Of a stretch of 64,000 nt of DNA, positions 27,102-36,200 are shown one piece after another. Made by a program: the position numbers and the translations under genes. The notes under the pieces were generated by a model. The model ran no database searches. It worked only from the letters and a program-made list of their open reading frames with translations, and was not told the DNA's origin. The stretch is from an uncultured Maribacter sp. (GTDB lineage: Bacteria; Bacteroidota; Bacteroidia; Flavobacteriales; Flavobacteriaceae): contig NZ_CANMTX010000003.1 in assembly GCF_947500985.1 (NCBI RefSeq), forward strand, positions 62,001 through 126,000, read 5' to 3'. Position 1 is the first letter of the stretch; the number at the start of each line of letters is the position of its first letter.

Positions 27102-28283
27102 ATGTTCAGAAAAATCACGTTTTTAATTCTACTTTTTACTGCATTTTGGGGACATTCTCAAAATGCACAACTATCTCCATTATCAAAAATCAGTTTATTG
27201 ACTGTAGGCACAGGTGAAGACTTAGCTGCCAAATTCGGGCATAGTGCCATACGACTACAAGACCCAACTTTAGGCATCGATGAAGTTTATGGTTACGGTA
27301 CGTATGATTTTGAAGACCCTAATTTCTATTTAAATTTCACAAGGGGTAAGTTATCATACACCATATCTAGAATGCCGTTTAAATACTTTGACTACTCATA
27401 CCAGCAAGAAAAGCGGTGGATTAGAGAGCAAGTTTTAGATGTAGACTTAGAACAACGCAACCAGATTGTCACTTTTTTAGAGCACAACTTACTGCCTGAA
27501 AACAAGAAATATAAGTACGACTTTTTGTTTGATAACTGTGCCACTAGAATACCCATGGTATTTGAAAAAACTTTAGGGAGCACATTTAATTTTGATTATA
27601 ATTATTTAGAAGATCAACTGACATTTCGCAAGTTAATCCGTTTGAAGTTAAATCCGAACTCTTGGTCTAATTTCGGTATTGACCTTGCGTTAGGTTCTGT
27701 AATTGATAGAGAAGCAACACCATACGAACATTTGTTCTTACCAATTTATGTGTACGAGCAAATGAAACACACCACGCTAAATGGCAAGCCGATAGTTAAA
27801 AGTGAGTCTGTCATTTTAGATATTCCTGAACAAGAATACCGCTCTCTTATATTTCTAACTCCTTTATTTTGGCTTAGTATTTTACTGGCATTGGTTAGCT
27901 ACATCACCTATACCGATTATAAAAACTTACGAAGAAACAAATGGTTAGACTTCGGACTATTCTCAGTTACGGGACTAGCTGGTGTTCTTATTCTTTTCCT
28001 TTGGTTTGGTACAGACCATTTAGCAACCAAAGCAAATTTTAATTCGCTGTGGGCATTTACCCCAAATATCATAATAGCATTTATGATGATAAAAAAGCAG
28101 ATTCCGGCATGGATGATTACTTACATCATATTTTCAACCATATTACTAGGCATTACTTGTATGCTGTGGCTGTTTAAAATTCAAGTGTTTTCCATATTAC
28201 TAATTATCGTTTTACTAGCATTGGCTATTCGTTATTTATATCTCATCTATTACTTTAAGAGTAAACAACTAGCTAAAAAATAA
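27102..28283 (+). CDS. DUF4105 (Lnb-like periplasmic domain) membrane protein
   Basis: A 393-residue exported protein with a signal peptide ending near GHSQNA. The N-terminal domain (about 25-240) has the DUF4105 pattern: LLTVGTGEDLAAKFGHSAIRLQD, then a YGYGTYDFEDPNFYLNF block and FLFDNCATRIP with a conserved Asn-Cys. These resemble the His/Cys arrangement of NlpC/P60-like hydrolases, so an amidase or transpeptidase-like role is plausible but unproven. The C-terminal 150 residues hold four or more membrane helices, which anchor the domain in the periplasm. The ABC-F gene starts 16 bp downstream. Confidence 0.85.
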   Translation: MFRKITFLILLFTAFWGHSQNAQLSPLSKISLLTVGTGEDLAAKFGHSAIRLQDPTLGIDEVYGYGTYDFEDPNFYLNFTRGKLSYTISRMPFKYFDYSYQQEKRWIREQVLDVDLEQRNQIVTFLEHNLLPENKKYKYDFLFDNCATRIPMVFEKTLGSTFNFDYNYLEDQLTFRKLIRLKLNPNSWSNFGIDLALGSVIDREATPYEHLFLPIYVYEQMKHTTLNGKPIVKSESVILDIPEQEYRSLIFLTPLFWLSILLALVSYITYTDYKNLRRNKWLDFGLFSVTGLAGVLILFLWFGTDHLATKANFNSLWAFTPNIIIAFMMIKKQIPAWMITYIIFSTILLGITCMLWLFKIQVFSILLIIVLLALAIRYLYLIYYFKSKQLAKK

Positions 28284-28299
28284 AATCAAGTTACTTTAC

Positions 28300-30171
28300 A
28301 TGAATCTACTTACCGTTGAAAATATTTCGAAATCCTATGGCGAAAATGTTCTTTTTGAGAATCTATCTTTTGGCATCAACAAAGACCAAAAAATTGCTTT
28401 AATCGCTAAAAACGGTACAGGAAAAACTTCTATACTAAATATATTGTCAGGGGCTGACTCCCCCGATTCAGGTCAGGTGAACTACCGTAAATCTACACGC
28501 GTTTCCTTTTTGGCTCAAGAGCCGGTAATGGATCCAAACTTAACTGTAGAAGAAACTATTTTCGCTTCAGATAATGAGGTACTGACAGTATTGGCTAATT
28601 ATGAAAAGGCATTACTAAACCCTGAAGATGCAGATGCTTACCAAAAAGCATTTGATGCGATGGATCGCTTTGAAGCTTGGGATTTTGAAACTCAATACAA
28701 ACAGATTCTTTCAAAGTTAAAACTTGACGATTTAGATGCCAAAGTAGGCAAGCTCTCTGGTGGACAAAAGAAACGTTTGGCGCTTGCCAATGCGCTAATC
28801 AATAAACCAGATCTTTTGGTATTAGATGAACCTACCAACCATTTAGATTTAGAAATGATCGAATGGTTAGAAGAATTCTTCGCTAAAGAAAACATGACAC
28901 TATTTATGGTAACACACGACCGTTACTTTCTAGAGCGTGTATGTAATGAAATTATTGAGCTTGAAAACGGAAAGCTTTATCCGTATAAAGGAAACTATTC
29001 TTACTATTTAGAAAAAAAAGAAGCCCGTATAGAGCAAGAAGCCACAGAGCAGCATAAAACAGAATTACTATTTAAAAAGGAATTGGATTGGATGCGTAGG
29101 CAACCAAAAGCCCGTACTACCAAGTCTAAATCTAGAATAGATGATTTTGCCGTCATTAAAGATAAAGCTAGCCAACGCAGAAAAGACCATCAAGTTCAGC
29201 TAGAGTTGAATATGGAACGTGTGGGTAGCAAAATTCTTGAACTTCATAAGATTTCTAAATCCTTCCCTGGTAAGCCAATTCTAGATAAGTTTGAATATGT
29301 TTTTCAAAAAGGAGAACGTATTGGTATCATTGGTAAGAATGGTACAGGTAAATCTACCTTCTTAAATATTTTAAGTGGACGCGACCAACCAGACAGCGGT
29401 AAGGTGATTGTAGGTGAAACCATCAAATTTGGTTACTACACACAAAAAGGTATTGAAATAAAGGCAGGTCAGAAAGTAATCGATGTTATTCGCGAGTTCG
29501 GAGATTACATTCCTTTAATGAAAGGCAGACAGATTTCTGCACAGCAATTATTGGAACGTTTTCTATTCGACAGAAAAAAGCAATATGATTTTGTTGATAA
29601 ACTAAGTGGTGGTGAGCGTAAGCGACTATACTTATGTACGATTTTGATTCAGAATCCAAACTTCTTGATATTAGATGAGCCTACCAACGATTTAGATATT
29701 GTAACGCTAAATGTATTGGAAAGCTTTTTAATGGATTTTCAAGGATGCTTAATGGTAGTATCTCACGACCGTTACTTTATGGATAAGATAGTAGATCACC
29801 TATTTGTATTTAGAGGTGATGCTGTTGTAGAAGATTTTCCAGGTAACTATTCAGATTACAGAGCATACGAAGACAGTCAGGTATTAGAGAAACGTGAGCA
29901 AAAAGAAGTTCAAAGTGCTCCTAAAACTAGCTGGAAAGAACCAGATGCTTCACCAAAAATATCTTATGCAGACCAACAGGAGTTCAAAAAACTAGAACGC
30001 GAAATTCAAAAATTAGAAAAAAAGAAGGTTACTATACAAGAGAAGTTTACCGATGGCTCATTAAGTGGTGATGAAATTAAAGACCTAGGCATAGAACTTA
30101 AAGAAGTGACCGATACTATAGAAACTAAGACCGAGCGTTGGTTTGAGCTTTCAGCAATAATGGAAGGTTAG
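28300..30171 (+). CDS. uup: ABC-F ATPase, Uup-like
   Basis: A soluble duplicated ABC ATPase of 623 residues with no membrane segments. Two nucleotide-binding domains are joined by the ABC-F linker: first NBD with KNGTGKTS, LSGGQKKRLALA and LDEPTNHLDLEMIEWLE; second with GKNGTGKST, LSGGERKRLYL and LDEPTNDLDIVTL. The linker RRQPKARTTKSKSRIDDF and a C-terminal coiled coil (about 560-620, EFKKLEREIQKLEKKK) point to the Uup subgroup. ABC-F proteins act on the ribosome; Uup has been linked to transposon excision and ribosome assembly. Probably co-transcribed with the DUF4105 gene. Confidence 0.88.
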   Translation: MNLLTVENISKSYGENVLFENLSFGINKDQKIALIAKNGTGKTSILNILSGADSPDSGQVNYRKSTRVSFLAQEPVMDPNLTVEETIFASDNEVLTVLANYEKALLNPEDADAYQKAFDAMDRFEAWDFETQYKQILSKLKLDDLDAKVGKLSGGQKKRLALANALINKPDLLVLDEPTNHLDLEMIEWLEEFFAKENMTLFMVTHDRYFLERVCNEIIELENGKLYPYKGNYSYYLEKKEARIEQEATEQHKTELLFKKELDWMRRQPKARTTKSKSRIDDFAVIKDKASQRRKDHQVQLELNMERVGSKILELHKISKSFPGKPILDKFEYVFQKGERIGIIGKNGTGKSTFLNILSGRDQPDSGKVIVGETIKFGYYTQKGIEIKAGQKVIDVIREFGDYIPLMKGRQISAQQLLERFLFDRKKQYDFVDKLSGGERKRLYLCTILIQNPNFLILDEPTNDLDIVTLNVLESFLMDFQGCLMVVSHDRYFMDKIVDHLFVFRGDAVVEDFPGNYSDYRAYEDSQVLEKREQKEVQSAPKTSWKEPDASPKISYADQQEFKKLEREIQKLEKKKVTIQEKFTDGSLSGDEIKDLGIELKEVTDTIETKTERWFELSAIMEG

Positions 30172-30222
30172 ATTAGAGTAACACATTTATTTCCGAATAC
30201 ATTTTACAGCTTCGTTGACCGT

Positions 30223-30259
30223 AGACGAATGATTTTTACCATTCGTCTATAGATGAATG
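30223..30259. promoter_or_regulatory. Double dyad upstream of the first small secreted protein gene
   Basis: AGACGAATG (30223-30231) and CATTCGTCT (30240-30248) are perfect inverted repeats around an 8-bp centre. The second arm also pairs, with one mismatch, with GATGAATG at 30252-30259, so the middle arm can pair either way. It sits about 70-100 bp before the start at 30327. Only the second, right-hand dyad is retained upstream of the duplicate gene (30861-30880). Confidence 0.5.
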
Positions 30260-30645
30260 ACGCCCAACGACGTGCTTCAAAATATGTTTGTTCATCCCTG
30301 TACTTTAGCAGTGTAAAACAAATATTATGAAATCAATTATTCTTTTAACCGCTCTTTTCTTCTCTACTTTCTTAGTACAAGCACAAGCTAACAACGAGAA
30401 TGTTTCTTTAGAGATCGAAACTATACAAATAGAGATGGTTCAAACAATTGAAAGTAATGATATCATTGTTCCAACAATCGAAACTGAAAACACAATGGAA
30501 GTTGCAAGATTGTACAAGAACAAAAACAACAGAGTAATCAAGGCTTTAAAATTCTCAACAAAATTAAATAGAGCTAAACTTTCTTAATACAATTTTAAAT
30601 ATCCTTTTCGCCCCAAATCGAGACCTACCCATTTCTTACCAAAAC
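30236..30645 (+). repeat. Tandem duplication, copy 1
   Basis: Left copy of a unit of about 410 bp that recurs at 30857-31267, in direct orientation and 621 bp away. It covers the upstream dyad, the complete small secreted protein gene and about 60 bp of 3' sequence (ATCCTTTTCGCCCCAAATC in both). Upstream 60 bp and the signal peptide region are almost identical; divergence rises towards the unit ends. Confidence 0.9.
30327..30587 (+). CDS. Small secreted protein with basic C-terminal motif, member 1
   Basis: An 86-residue exported protein I do not recognise from any described family. Residues 1-20 form a signal peptide (cleavage near LVQAQ-AN). The middle (about 22-57) is acidic and Thr/Ile-rich. 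The last 28 residues are basic and carry the motif ARLYKNKNNRVIKALKF, shared with four other genes in this window (30948, 42565, 48688, 49409). It has no cysteine, lipobox or membrane anchor, so it is expected in the periplasm or outside. It differs from its tandem copy at 10 of 86 residues, which shows it is conserved as protein. Function unknown. Confidence 0.82.
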   Translation: MKSIILLTALFFSTFLVQAQANNENVSLEIETIQIEMVQTIESNDIIVPTIETENTMEVARLYKNKNNRVIKALKFSTKLNRAKLS

Positions 30646-30856
30646 TTACTATTAAATTCAATCTCAAAAATCAAGTTCAAGCTCAAAATTCAAAAATCAT
30701 TCTCAAGTCAAAATGACCATTCAACCGTATATCATATATTTCTGTAATAGTTAATTTCGTTATAATTTAAAAGCAGACAACATCAATACTTACGGTTAAT
30801 GAGCGCACTATTAAATTCTTGGTCTGCCTCCTATAAATTTAATAACCGAACCTAAA

Positions 30857-31267
30857 TTACCATTCGTCTATAGATAAATGACGCCCAACGACGAGCGGTA
30901 AAATATGTTTGTTCATCCCTGTACTTTAGCAGTGTAAAACAAATATTATGAAATCAATTATTTTTTTAACCGCTCTTTTCTTCTCTACTTTCTTAGTACA
31001 AGCGCAAGCTAACAACGAGAATGCTTCTTTAGAGATCGAAACTATACAAATAGAGCTGGTTCAAACAATTGAAAGTAATGATATCGTTGTTCCAACAATC
31101 GAAACTGAAAACACAATAGAAGTTGCTAGATTATACAAGAACAAAAACAACAGAGTAATAAAGGCTTTAGAATTCACAACAAAAGTGAGCAACGCTAAAC
31201 TTTCTTAATACAATTTCAAATATCCTTTTCGCCCCAAATCTATACCTACCCCGTTTCTTTCCAAAAC
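30857..31267 (+). repeat. Tandem duplication, copy 2
   Basis: Right copy of the 410-bp unit at 30236. It retains the CATTCGTCTATAGATAAATG element and the 60-bp leader before the start codon, and its homology ends shortly after the gene, around TTTCCAAAAC. The 210 bp between the copies are not repeated and contain no gene. Confidence 0.9.
30948..31208 (+). CDS. Small secreted protein with basic C-terminal motif, member 2
   Basis: Tandem paralogue of the gene at 30327: 86 residues, 76 identical. Changes are concentrated at the C-terminal end (K75E, S77T, L80V, N81S, R82N), while the core motif ARLYKNKNNRVIKAL is unchanged. Signal peptide and acidic middle are retained. Most substitutions are conservative (I/V, M/L, S/T), as expected for a protein under selection after duplication and not a decaying copy. 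Same unknown role as member 1; having two copies under near-identical leaders may simply raise dosage. Confidence 0.82.
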   Translation: MKSIIFLTALFFSTFLVQAQANNENASLEIETIQIELVQTIESNDIVVPTIETENTIEVARLYKNKNNRVIKALEFTTKVSNAKLS

Positions 31268-31340
31268 CTATTTTTTTATTGATTACAATTCTAAGTTCAA
31301 CCACTATCTTTACTTTTTAAATCCATTGAAAAAGTAAATC

Positions 31341-31835
31341 GTGTTCCGTTTTATATCCTTCATTAAATTTATACTTACTTCTACCAATCAACATGGGGTT
31401 CATTCACCTTTTGTTTATGATTACATTACCAAATGTCTTTACAAGAAAAAGCAACTTAAGCTTCCGACAACCCTAAAGGTGCTTATTAAAAGTATTACCT
31501 ATTTTAAATACGATTCTATATGTTTAATAGGAGATTATAAAACATCCGAAGAAAAAATAAAACAACATTTCCCAACTATTTCAATTACAGAAAATAATGC
31601 CGACATTACCGTTTGCAACATATCTGACCTTAGTGATACTAATTTAGATATCAACAATTTATCTAATGATTGCATGCTACTCTTAGATGGTATACACACC
31701 AGTAAAAAAAACTTTAAAACCTGGAAACATCTTACAGAATTAAAGCACGTTCGTGTTTCTATAGATATGTTTTATTGCGGAGCCCTATTTTTTAGGAAAG
31801 AACAAGTAAAGGAACATTTTAAAATACGGATATAA
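31341..31835 (+). CDS. Methyltransferase-like protein, apparently shortened
   Basis: A 164-residue protein starting at GTG 31341. Its start (FIKFILTSTNQHGVHSPFVYDYITKC) and its end (VSIDMFYCGALFFRKEQVKEHFKIR) look like the two ends of a Flavobacteriaceae SAM-dependent methyltransferase-like family that I recall as about 230-240 residues long. The middle, where the SAM-binding glycine loop should be, is much reduced: no ExGxxxG motif is seen. The frame is open, so this is either a degenerated gene or a family member that lost catalysis. The family assignment is from memory and should be treated as tentative. Confidence 0.55.
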   Translation: MFRFISFIKFILTSTNQHGVHSPFVYDYITKCLYKKKQLKLPTTLKVLIKSITYFKYDSICLIGDYKTSEEKIKQHFPTISITENNADITVCNISDLSDTNLDINNLSNDCMLLLDGIHTSKKNFKTWKHLTELKHVRVSIDMFYCGALFFRKEQVKEHFKIRI

Positions 31836-31866
31836 ACCAGTAATTTTAGACTAAAGCAAATTTTTA

Positions 31867-32013
31867 ATGAGCAGTAATACTATTTATATTACCCTGGGTA
31901 TTGTTTTCGCTATTTACTTAGCCATTCGCATTACTAGTAAAGGTAAATCTAGCGAGCGAAAATCAAGAAAGTTCATGGGAGATTATGAACGTAAAGACAA
32001 GAAAGAGAATTAA
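31867..32013 (+). CDS. Tiny single-span membrane protein (48 residues)
   Basis: A short gene starting at ATG 31867 and ending at TAA 32013. The product begins MSSNTIYITLGIVFAIYLAI, one clear membrane helix, followed by a strongly charged, Lys/Arg/Glu-rich cytoplasmic-type tail ending KDKKEN. The frame fills the gap between the methyltransferase-like gene (31 bp upstream) and cobalamin adenosyltransferase. Codon use looks like that of its neighbours. I do not recognise the family. The hydrophobic-then-basic layout makes chance coding unlikely, but only conservation could prove it. Confidence 0.55.
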   Translation: MSSNTIYITLGIVFAIYLAIRITSKGKSSERKSRKFMGDYERKDKKEN

Positions 32014-32092
32014 TTGTTCAAAGTTTTCACTTTAATAATTCTCACTATTTATTATTAAATAACCTACACCATTACTTTCTACAATTTATAAA

Positions 32093-32668
32093 ATGAAAAT
32101 ATATACCAAAACAGGAGATGACGGCACTACCGGACTTTTTGGAGGAACACGTGTACCTAAACATCATATTCGTATTGATAGCTATGGTACCGTAGATGAA
32201 TTGAATTCGTGGCTAGGTCTTATTAGAGATCAAGACATCTCCCCTATTTATAAGCAACAACTTACATCCATTCAAGAGCATTTATTTGCTGTAGGCGCAA
32301 TTTTAGCTACAGATCCAGAAAAAGAAATACTCAAAAACGGTCAAGAGCGATTAAAAATAACAAAGGTAGGTACTACTGAAATCAATTTTTTAGAACAGGT
32401 TATAGACGAAATGGATAGTCAATTACCACCTATGACCCATTTTATACTTCCGGGTGGTCATACAACAGTGTCATACTGTCATATTGCCCGTACTGTTTGT
32501 AGAAGAGCCGAACGAATTTCAACTTTATTATTTCAAACAGAGCCATTTGACAAAAATGTGTTATCTTTTATCAATAGGCTTTCAGATTATCTTTTTGTAT
32601 TGGCACGAAAATTGTCTTATGATTTACAGGCGGATGAAATAAAATGGATTCCTAAAAAAAAGGACTAA
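32093..32668 (+). CDS. Cob(I)alamin adenosyltransferase, PduO type
   Basis: Transfers the adenosyl group of ATP to cob(I)alamin, giving coenzyme B12. The N-terminal ATP-binding block YTKTGDDGTTGLFGGTRVPK (4-23), the RIDSYGTVDELNSWLG segment and the C-terminal CRRAERISTLLF plus NRLSDYLFVLAR are diagnostic of the PduO/ATR family; 191 residues is a full-length single domain. Adenosylcobalamin is needed by methylmalonyl-CoA mutase, whose chaperone GTPase MeaB is encoded at 56080, although the mutase itself is not in the window. No cobalamin riboswitch is visible upstream. Confidence 0.95.
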   Translation: MKIYTKTGDDGTTGLFGGTRVPKHHIRIDSYGTVDELNSWLGLIRDQDISPIYKQQLTSIQEHLFAVGAILATDPEKEILKNGQERLKITKVGTTEINFLEQVIDEMDSQLPPMTHFILPGGHTTVSYCHIARTVCRRAERISTLLFQTEPFDKNVLSFINRLSDYLFVLARKLSYDLQADEIKWIPKKKD

Positions 32669-32746
32669 TAATTCTGTAATTTATTCGTTATCAATAAACA
32701 AATGCAAAAAAAGCACGAGATAAATATGAAATTTATTATTAATTTC

Positions 32747-32776
32747 TTTGCTGTCTCAATTTAAAAATTACTTTTG
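32747..32776 (+). promoter_or_regulatory. Promoter of the DUF2795 gene
   Basis: TTTG (32747-32750), an 18-bp spacer and TACTTTTG (32769-32776) closely match the flavobacterial TTTG/TAnnTTTG consensus. The expected transcript start near 32783 leaves a leader of about 20 bases before the ATG at 32803. Confidence 0.6.
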
Positions 32777-32802
32777 CAAAAAATTAAAATTAAACTATTA
32801 CT

Positions 32803-33027
32803 ATGTATTGGACATTAGAATTAGCATCTTATTTAAGTGATGCACCTTGGCCGGCAAGTAAAGATGAGTTAATAGATTACTCCATCAGAACTGGAGCCCC
32901 TCTTGAAGTCGTAGAAAATTTACAATCTATGGAAGAAGAAGGTGGCGAAATATATGAATCTATCGAAGAGATTTGGCCTGACTATCCAACGGAAGAAGAC
33001 TACCTCTGGAACGAGGACGAATATTAA
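32803..33027 (+). CDS. DUF2795-like small acidic protein
   Basis: A 74-residue acidic cytoplasmic protein. It resembles the DUF2795 family, common in Bacteroidota: MYWTLELASYLSDAPWPASKDELIDYSIRTGAPLEVVENLQSM-type sequence followed by an acidic tail with the motif IWPDYPTEEDY. It has its own promoter and terminator and is thus a monocistronic unit between cobalamin adenosyltransferase and secA. No function is established. Confidence 0.82.
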   Translation: MYWTLELASYLSDAPWPASKDELIDYSIRTGAPLEVVENLQSMEEEGGEIYESIEEIWPDYPTEEDYLWNEDEY

Positions 33028-33050
33028 TATTCGATATCATAATAACTACA

Positions 33051-33079
33051 AAAAAGTCTCTTCGGAGGCTTTTTTTTTA
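33051..33079 (+). terminator. Rho-independent terminator after the DUF2795 gene
   Basis: A short stem AGTCTC/GAGGCT closed by a TTCG tetraloop, preceded by A5 and followed by nine T. It begins 24 bp after the stop codon. Confidence 0.85.
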
Positions 33080-33243
33080 TGTAATTTTGGCAGGTTATTA
33101 GGTTAAACTGTCCAAATATCAAGACTGGAATACCTTTTGCTCTTAAACAGCATCGATTATAATTGTCGAATATAAAATATTTTGAAAGCTATTCTTACTA
33201 GAATAATAGTCAGAAAAGCTTCAATTCTAATAGTTTAAAATAT

Positions 33244-36200
33244 ATGAGTTTCATTAATTCCATCCTAAAGGCATTCGTTGGTGATAAATCACAAAAAGAT
33301 GTAAAGGAATTACAGCCTTTAGTAGACCAAATAAAGTCATTCGAATCGAAGTTAGAATCCCTTAGTCACGATGAACTTAGGCAGAAAACAATAGAGTTCA
33401 AGAAGGCTATTCAAGAATCTATCAAAGAGAAAACAGATCAAATAAGTACTTTAGAAGAAGAGGTAAAGAACTCTACAGATATCGACAAAAACGAAGATCT
33501 TTACACAGAAATAGATAGATTAAAAGAAGAATCTTATACTATTTCTGAAGAGACTTTAAATAAAATACTTCCTGAAGCTTTTGCTGTTGTGAAGGAAACT
33601 GCAAAGCGTTTTGCAAATAATGAAACTTTAGAAGTGACAGCTTCTGAATATGACAGAACGTTGTCAGGTTCTAAAGAATATGTCACTCTTGAAGGTGCCA
33701 ATGCTATTTGGAAAAACTCTTGGGATGCCGCAGGTAAAGAGGTTACTTGGGATATGGTACATTATGATGTACAACTTATTGGTGGTATTGCCATGCACCA
33801 AGGTAAAATTGCAGAGATGCATACTGGTGAAGGTAAAACCCTTGTTGCTACCCTACCTTTATATTTAAATGCTTTAAGCGGTAATGGTGCACACTTAGTA
33901 ACCGTTAATGATTACTTAGCAAAAAGGGATAGTGCTTGGATGGCACCTATATTTCAATTTCACGGACTTTCTGTAGATTGTATCGATTACCACAGACCAA
34001 ATTCTGATGGTAGAAGAGCAGCCTACAATGCCGATATTACTTACGGTACCAATAATGAATTCGGTTTTGATTACCTGAGGGATAATATGGCGCATACGCC
34101 AAAAGATTTGGTACAACGCCCTCATAATTATGCCATGGTCGATGAGGTCGATTCAGTTTTGGTCGATGACGCTCGTACACCATTAATTATATCTGGCCCA
34201 GTACCAGAAGGTGATCGTCATGAGTTTAATGAACTAAAACCAAAGGTTGACGAAATTGTAAGAAAGCAGCGCCAGCATTTAACTGGTGTTTTGGCAGAAG
34301 CCAAAAAATTAATCGCAGAAGGTGATACAAAAGAAGGTGGTTTCCTTTTACTTCGCGTATACCGTGGGTTACCTAAAAATAAAGCATTAATAAAATTCTT
34401 AAGTGAAGAGGGAGTAAAACAATTGCTTCAAAAAACAGAGAATTATTACATGCAAGACAACAACAGGGAAATGCCAGTTGTTGATGAAGATTTATTGTTT
34501 GTAATTGATGAAAAGAACAACCAAATAGAATTGACCGATAAAGGGGTTAATTATATTTCTGGAGAAAACGATAAAGATTTCTTCGTGATGCCAGATATTG
34601 GTGGAGAGATTGCCAAAATTGAAAATCAAAATCTTGAAATTGAAAAAGAAGCTGAACTTAAAGAAGAGCTTTTTAAAGATTTCACTATTAAAAGTGAACG
34701 TATACATACCATGAGCCAATTATTAAAGGCTTACACCCTATTCGAAAAGGATACGGAATATGTGGTAATGGAGAATAAAGTAATGATTGTTGATGAGCAG
34801 ACCGGTCGTATTATGGACGGTCGTAGATACTCTGACGGTTTACACCAAGCAATTGAAGCAAAAGAGAATGTAAAGATCGAAGCATTAACACAAACTTTTG
34901 CAACGGTTACATTACAGAACTACTTTAGAATGTACAGCAAACTTGCTGGTATGACAGGTACTGCTGTTACCGAAGCTGGTGAATTCTGGGAAATCTACAA
35001 GTTAGATGTAATGGAAATTCCAACGAACAGACCTATTGCTAGAGAAGATAAAAATGATCTTATCTACAAAACAAAAAGAGAAAAATACAATGCTATTATT
35101 GAGGAAGTAACCAAAATAAGTCAATCAGGCAGACCTGTATTGATTGGTACAACCTCTGTAGAAATATCAGAATTACTATCTAAATTATTGAGTGTACGTA
35201 AAGTCCCTCATAATGTACTGAACGCGAAACTTCACAAGAAAGAAGCGGATGTAGTTGCCGAGGCCGGTAATGCAGGTATTGTAACTATTGCAACCAACAT
35301 GGCTGGTCGTGGTACCGATATTAAATTGTCTGACGCTGTTAAGAAAGCAGGCGGACTAGCAATTATAGGTACAGAAAGACATGATTCTCGTCGTGTAGAT
35401 AGACAGTTAAGAGGTCGTTCTGGTCGTCAAGGAGATCCAGGAAGCTCTCAATTCTATGTTTCGTTAGAAGATAACCTAATGCGTTTATTCGGTTCTGATA
35501 GGGTTGCTAAGATGATGGATAAAATGGGCTTAGAAGATGGTGAAGTTATTCAGCATAGCATGATGACCAAATCTATTGAACGTGCTCAGAAAAAAGTGGA
35601 AGAAAACAACTTTGGTGTACGTAAACGTCTTTTAGAATATGATGATGTTATGAACGCGCAACGTGAAGTTGTGTATAAAAGAAGACGTCATGCATTACAA
35701 GGCGAGCGTTTAAAGCTTGATATTGCCAATATGGTCTATGATACCTGTGAGGTCATCGTAGAAAGCAATAAAGCTGCAAGTGATTTTAAGAATTTAGAAT
35801 TTGAATTGATCAAATACTTCTCAATTACATCACCTGTAGATGAAGCTGAGTTTGGTAAAATGACAGCTCAAGAAATTACCGGTAAAATTTATAAGGCTGC
35901 ATACGAGTATTATAATGATAAAATGGAGCGTAATGCTGCAGCGGCTTTCCCTGTAATAAAAAAGGTTCATGAAGATAATGCCAATAACTTTGAGCGTATT
36001 ATAGTTCCTTTTACTGACGGAATTAAAAGCTTGAATGTAGTAACTAACCTTCAAGAAGCATATGATAGTAACGGTAAGCAATTGGTTACCGACTTTGAGA
36101 AAAATATCTCATTGGCTATTATAGATGATTCGTGGAAAACACATCTTCGTAAAATGGATGAGTTGAAGCAATCGGTTCAATTAGCTGTTCACGAGCAAAA

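Noticed and set aside
30236-31267. Insertion sequence or integron cassette as the source of the repeat
   Set aside because: No transposase, no terminal inverted repeats and no attC-like ends; a plain tandem duplication explains it.
32014-32092. Possible cobalamin riboswitch before the adenosyltransferase gene
   Set aside because: The gap is under 80 bp and shows no B12-box-like sequence or extended helices; far too short for a cobalamin riboswitch.
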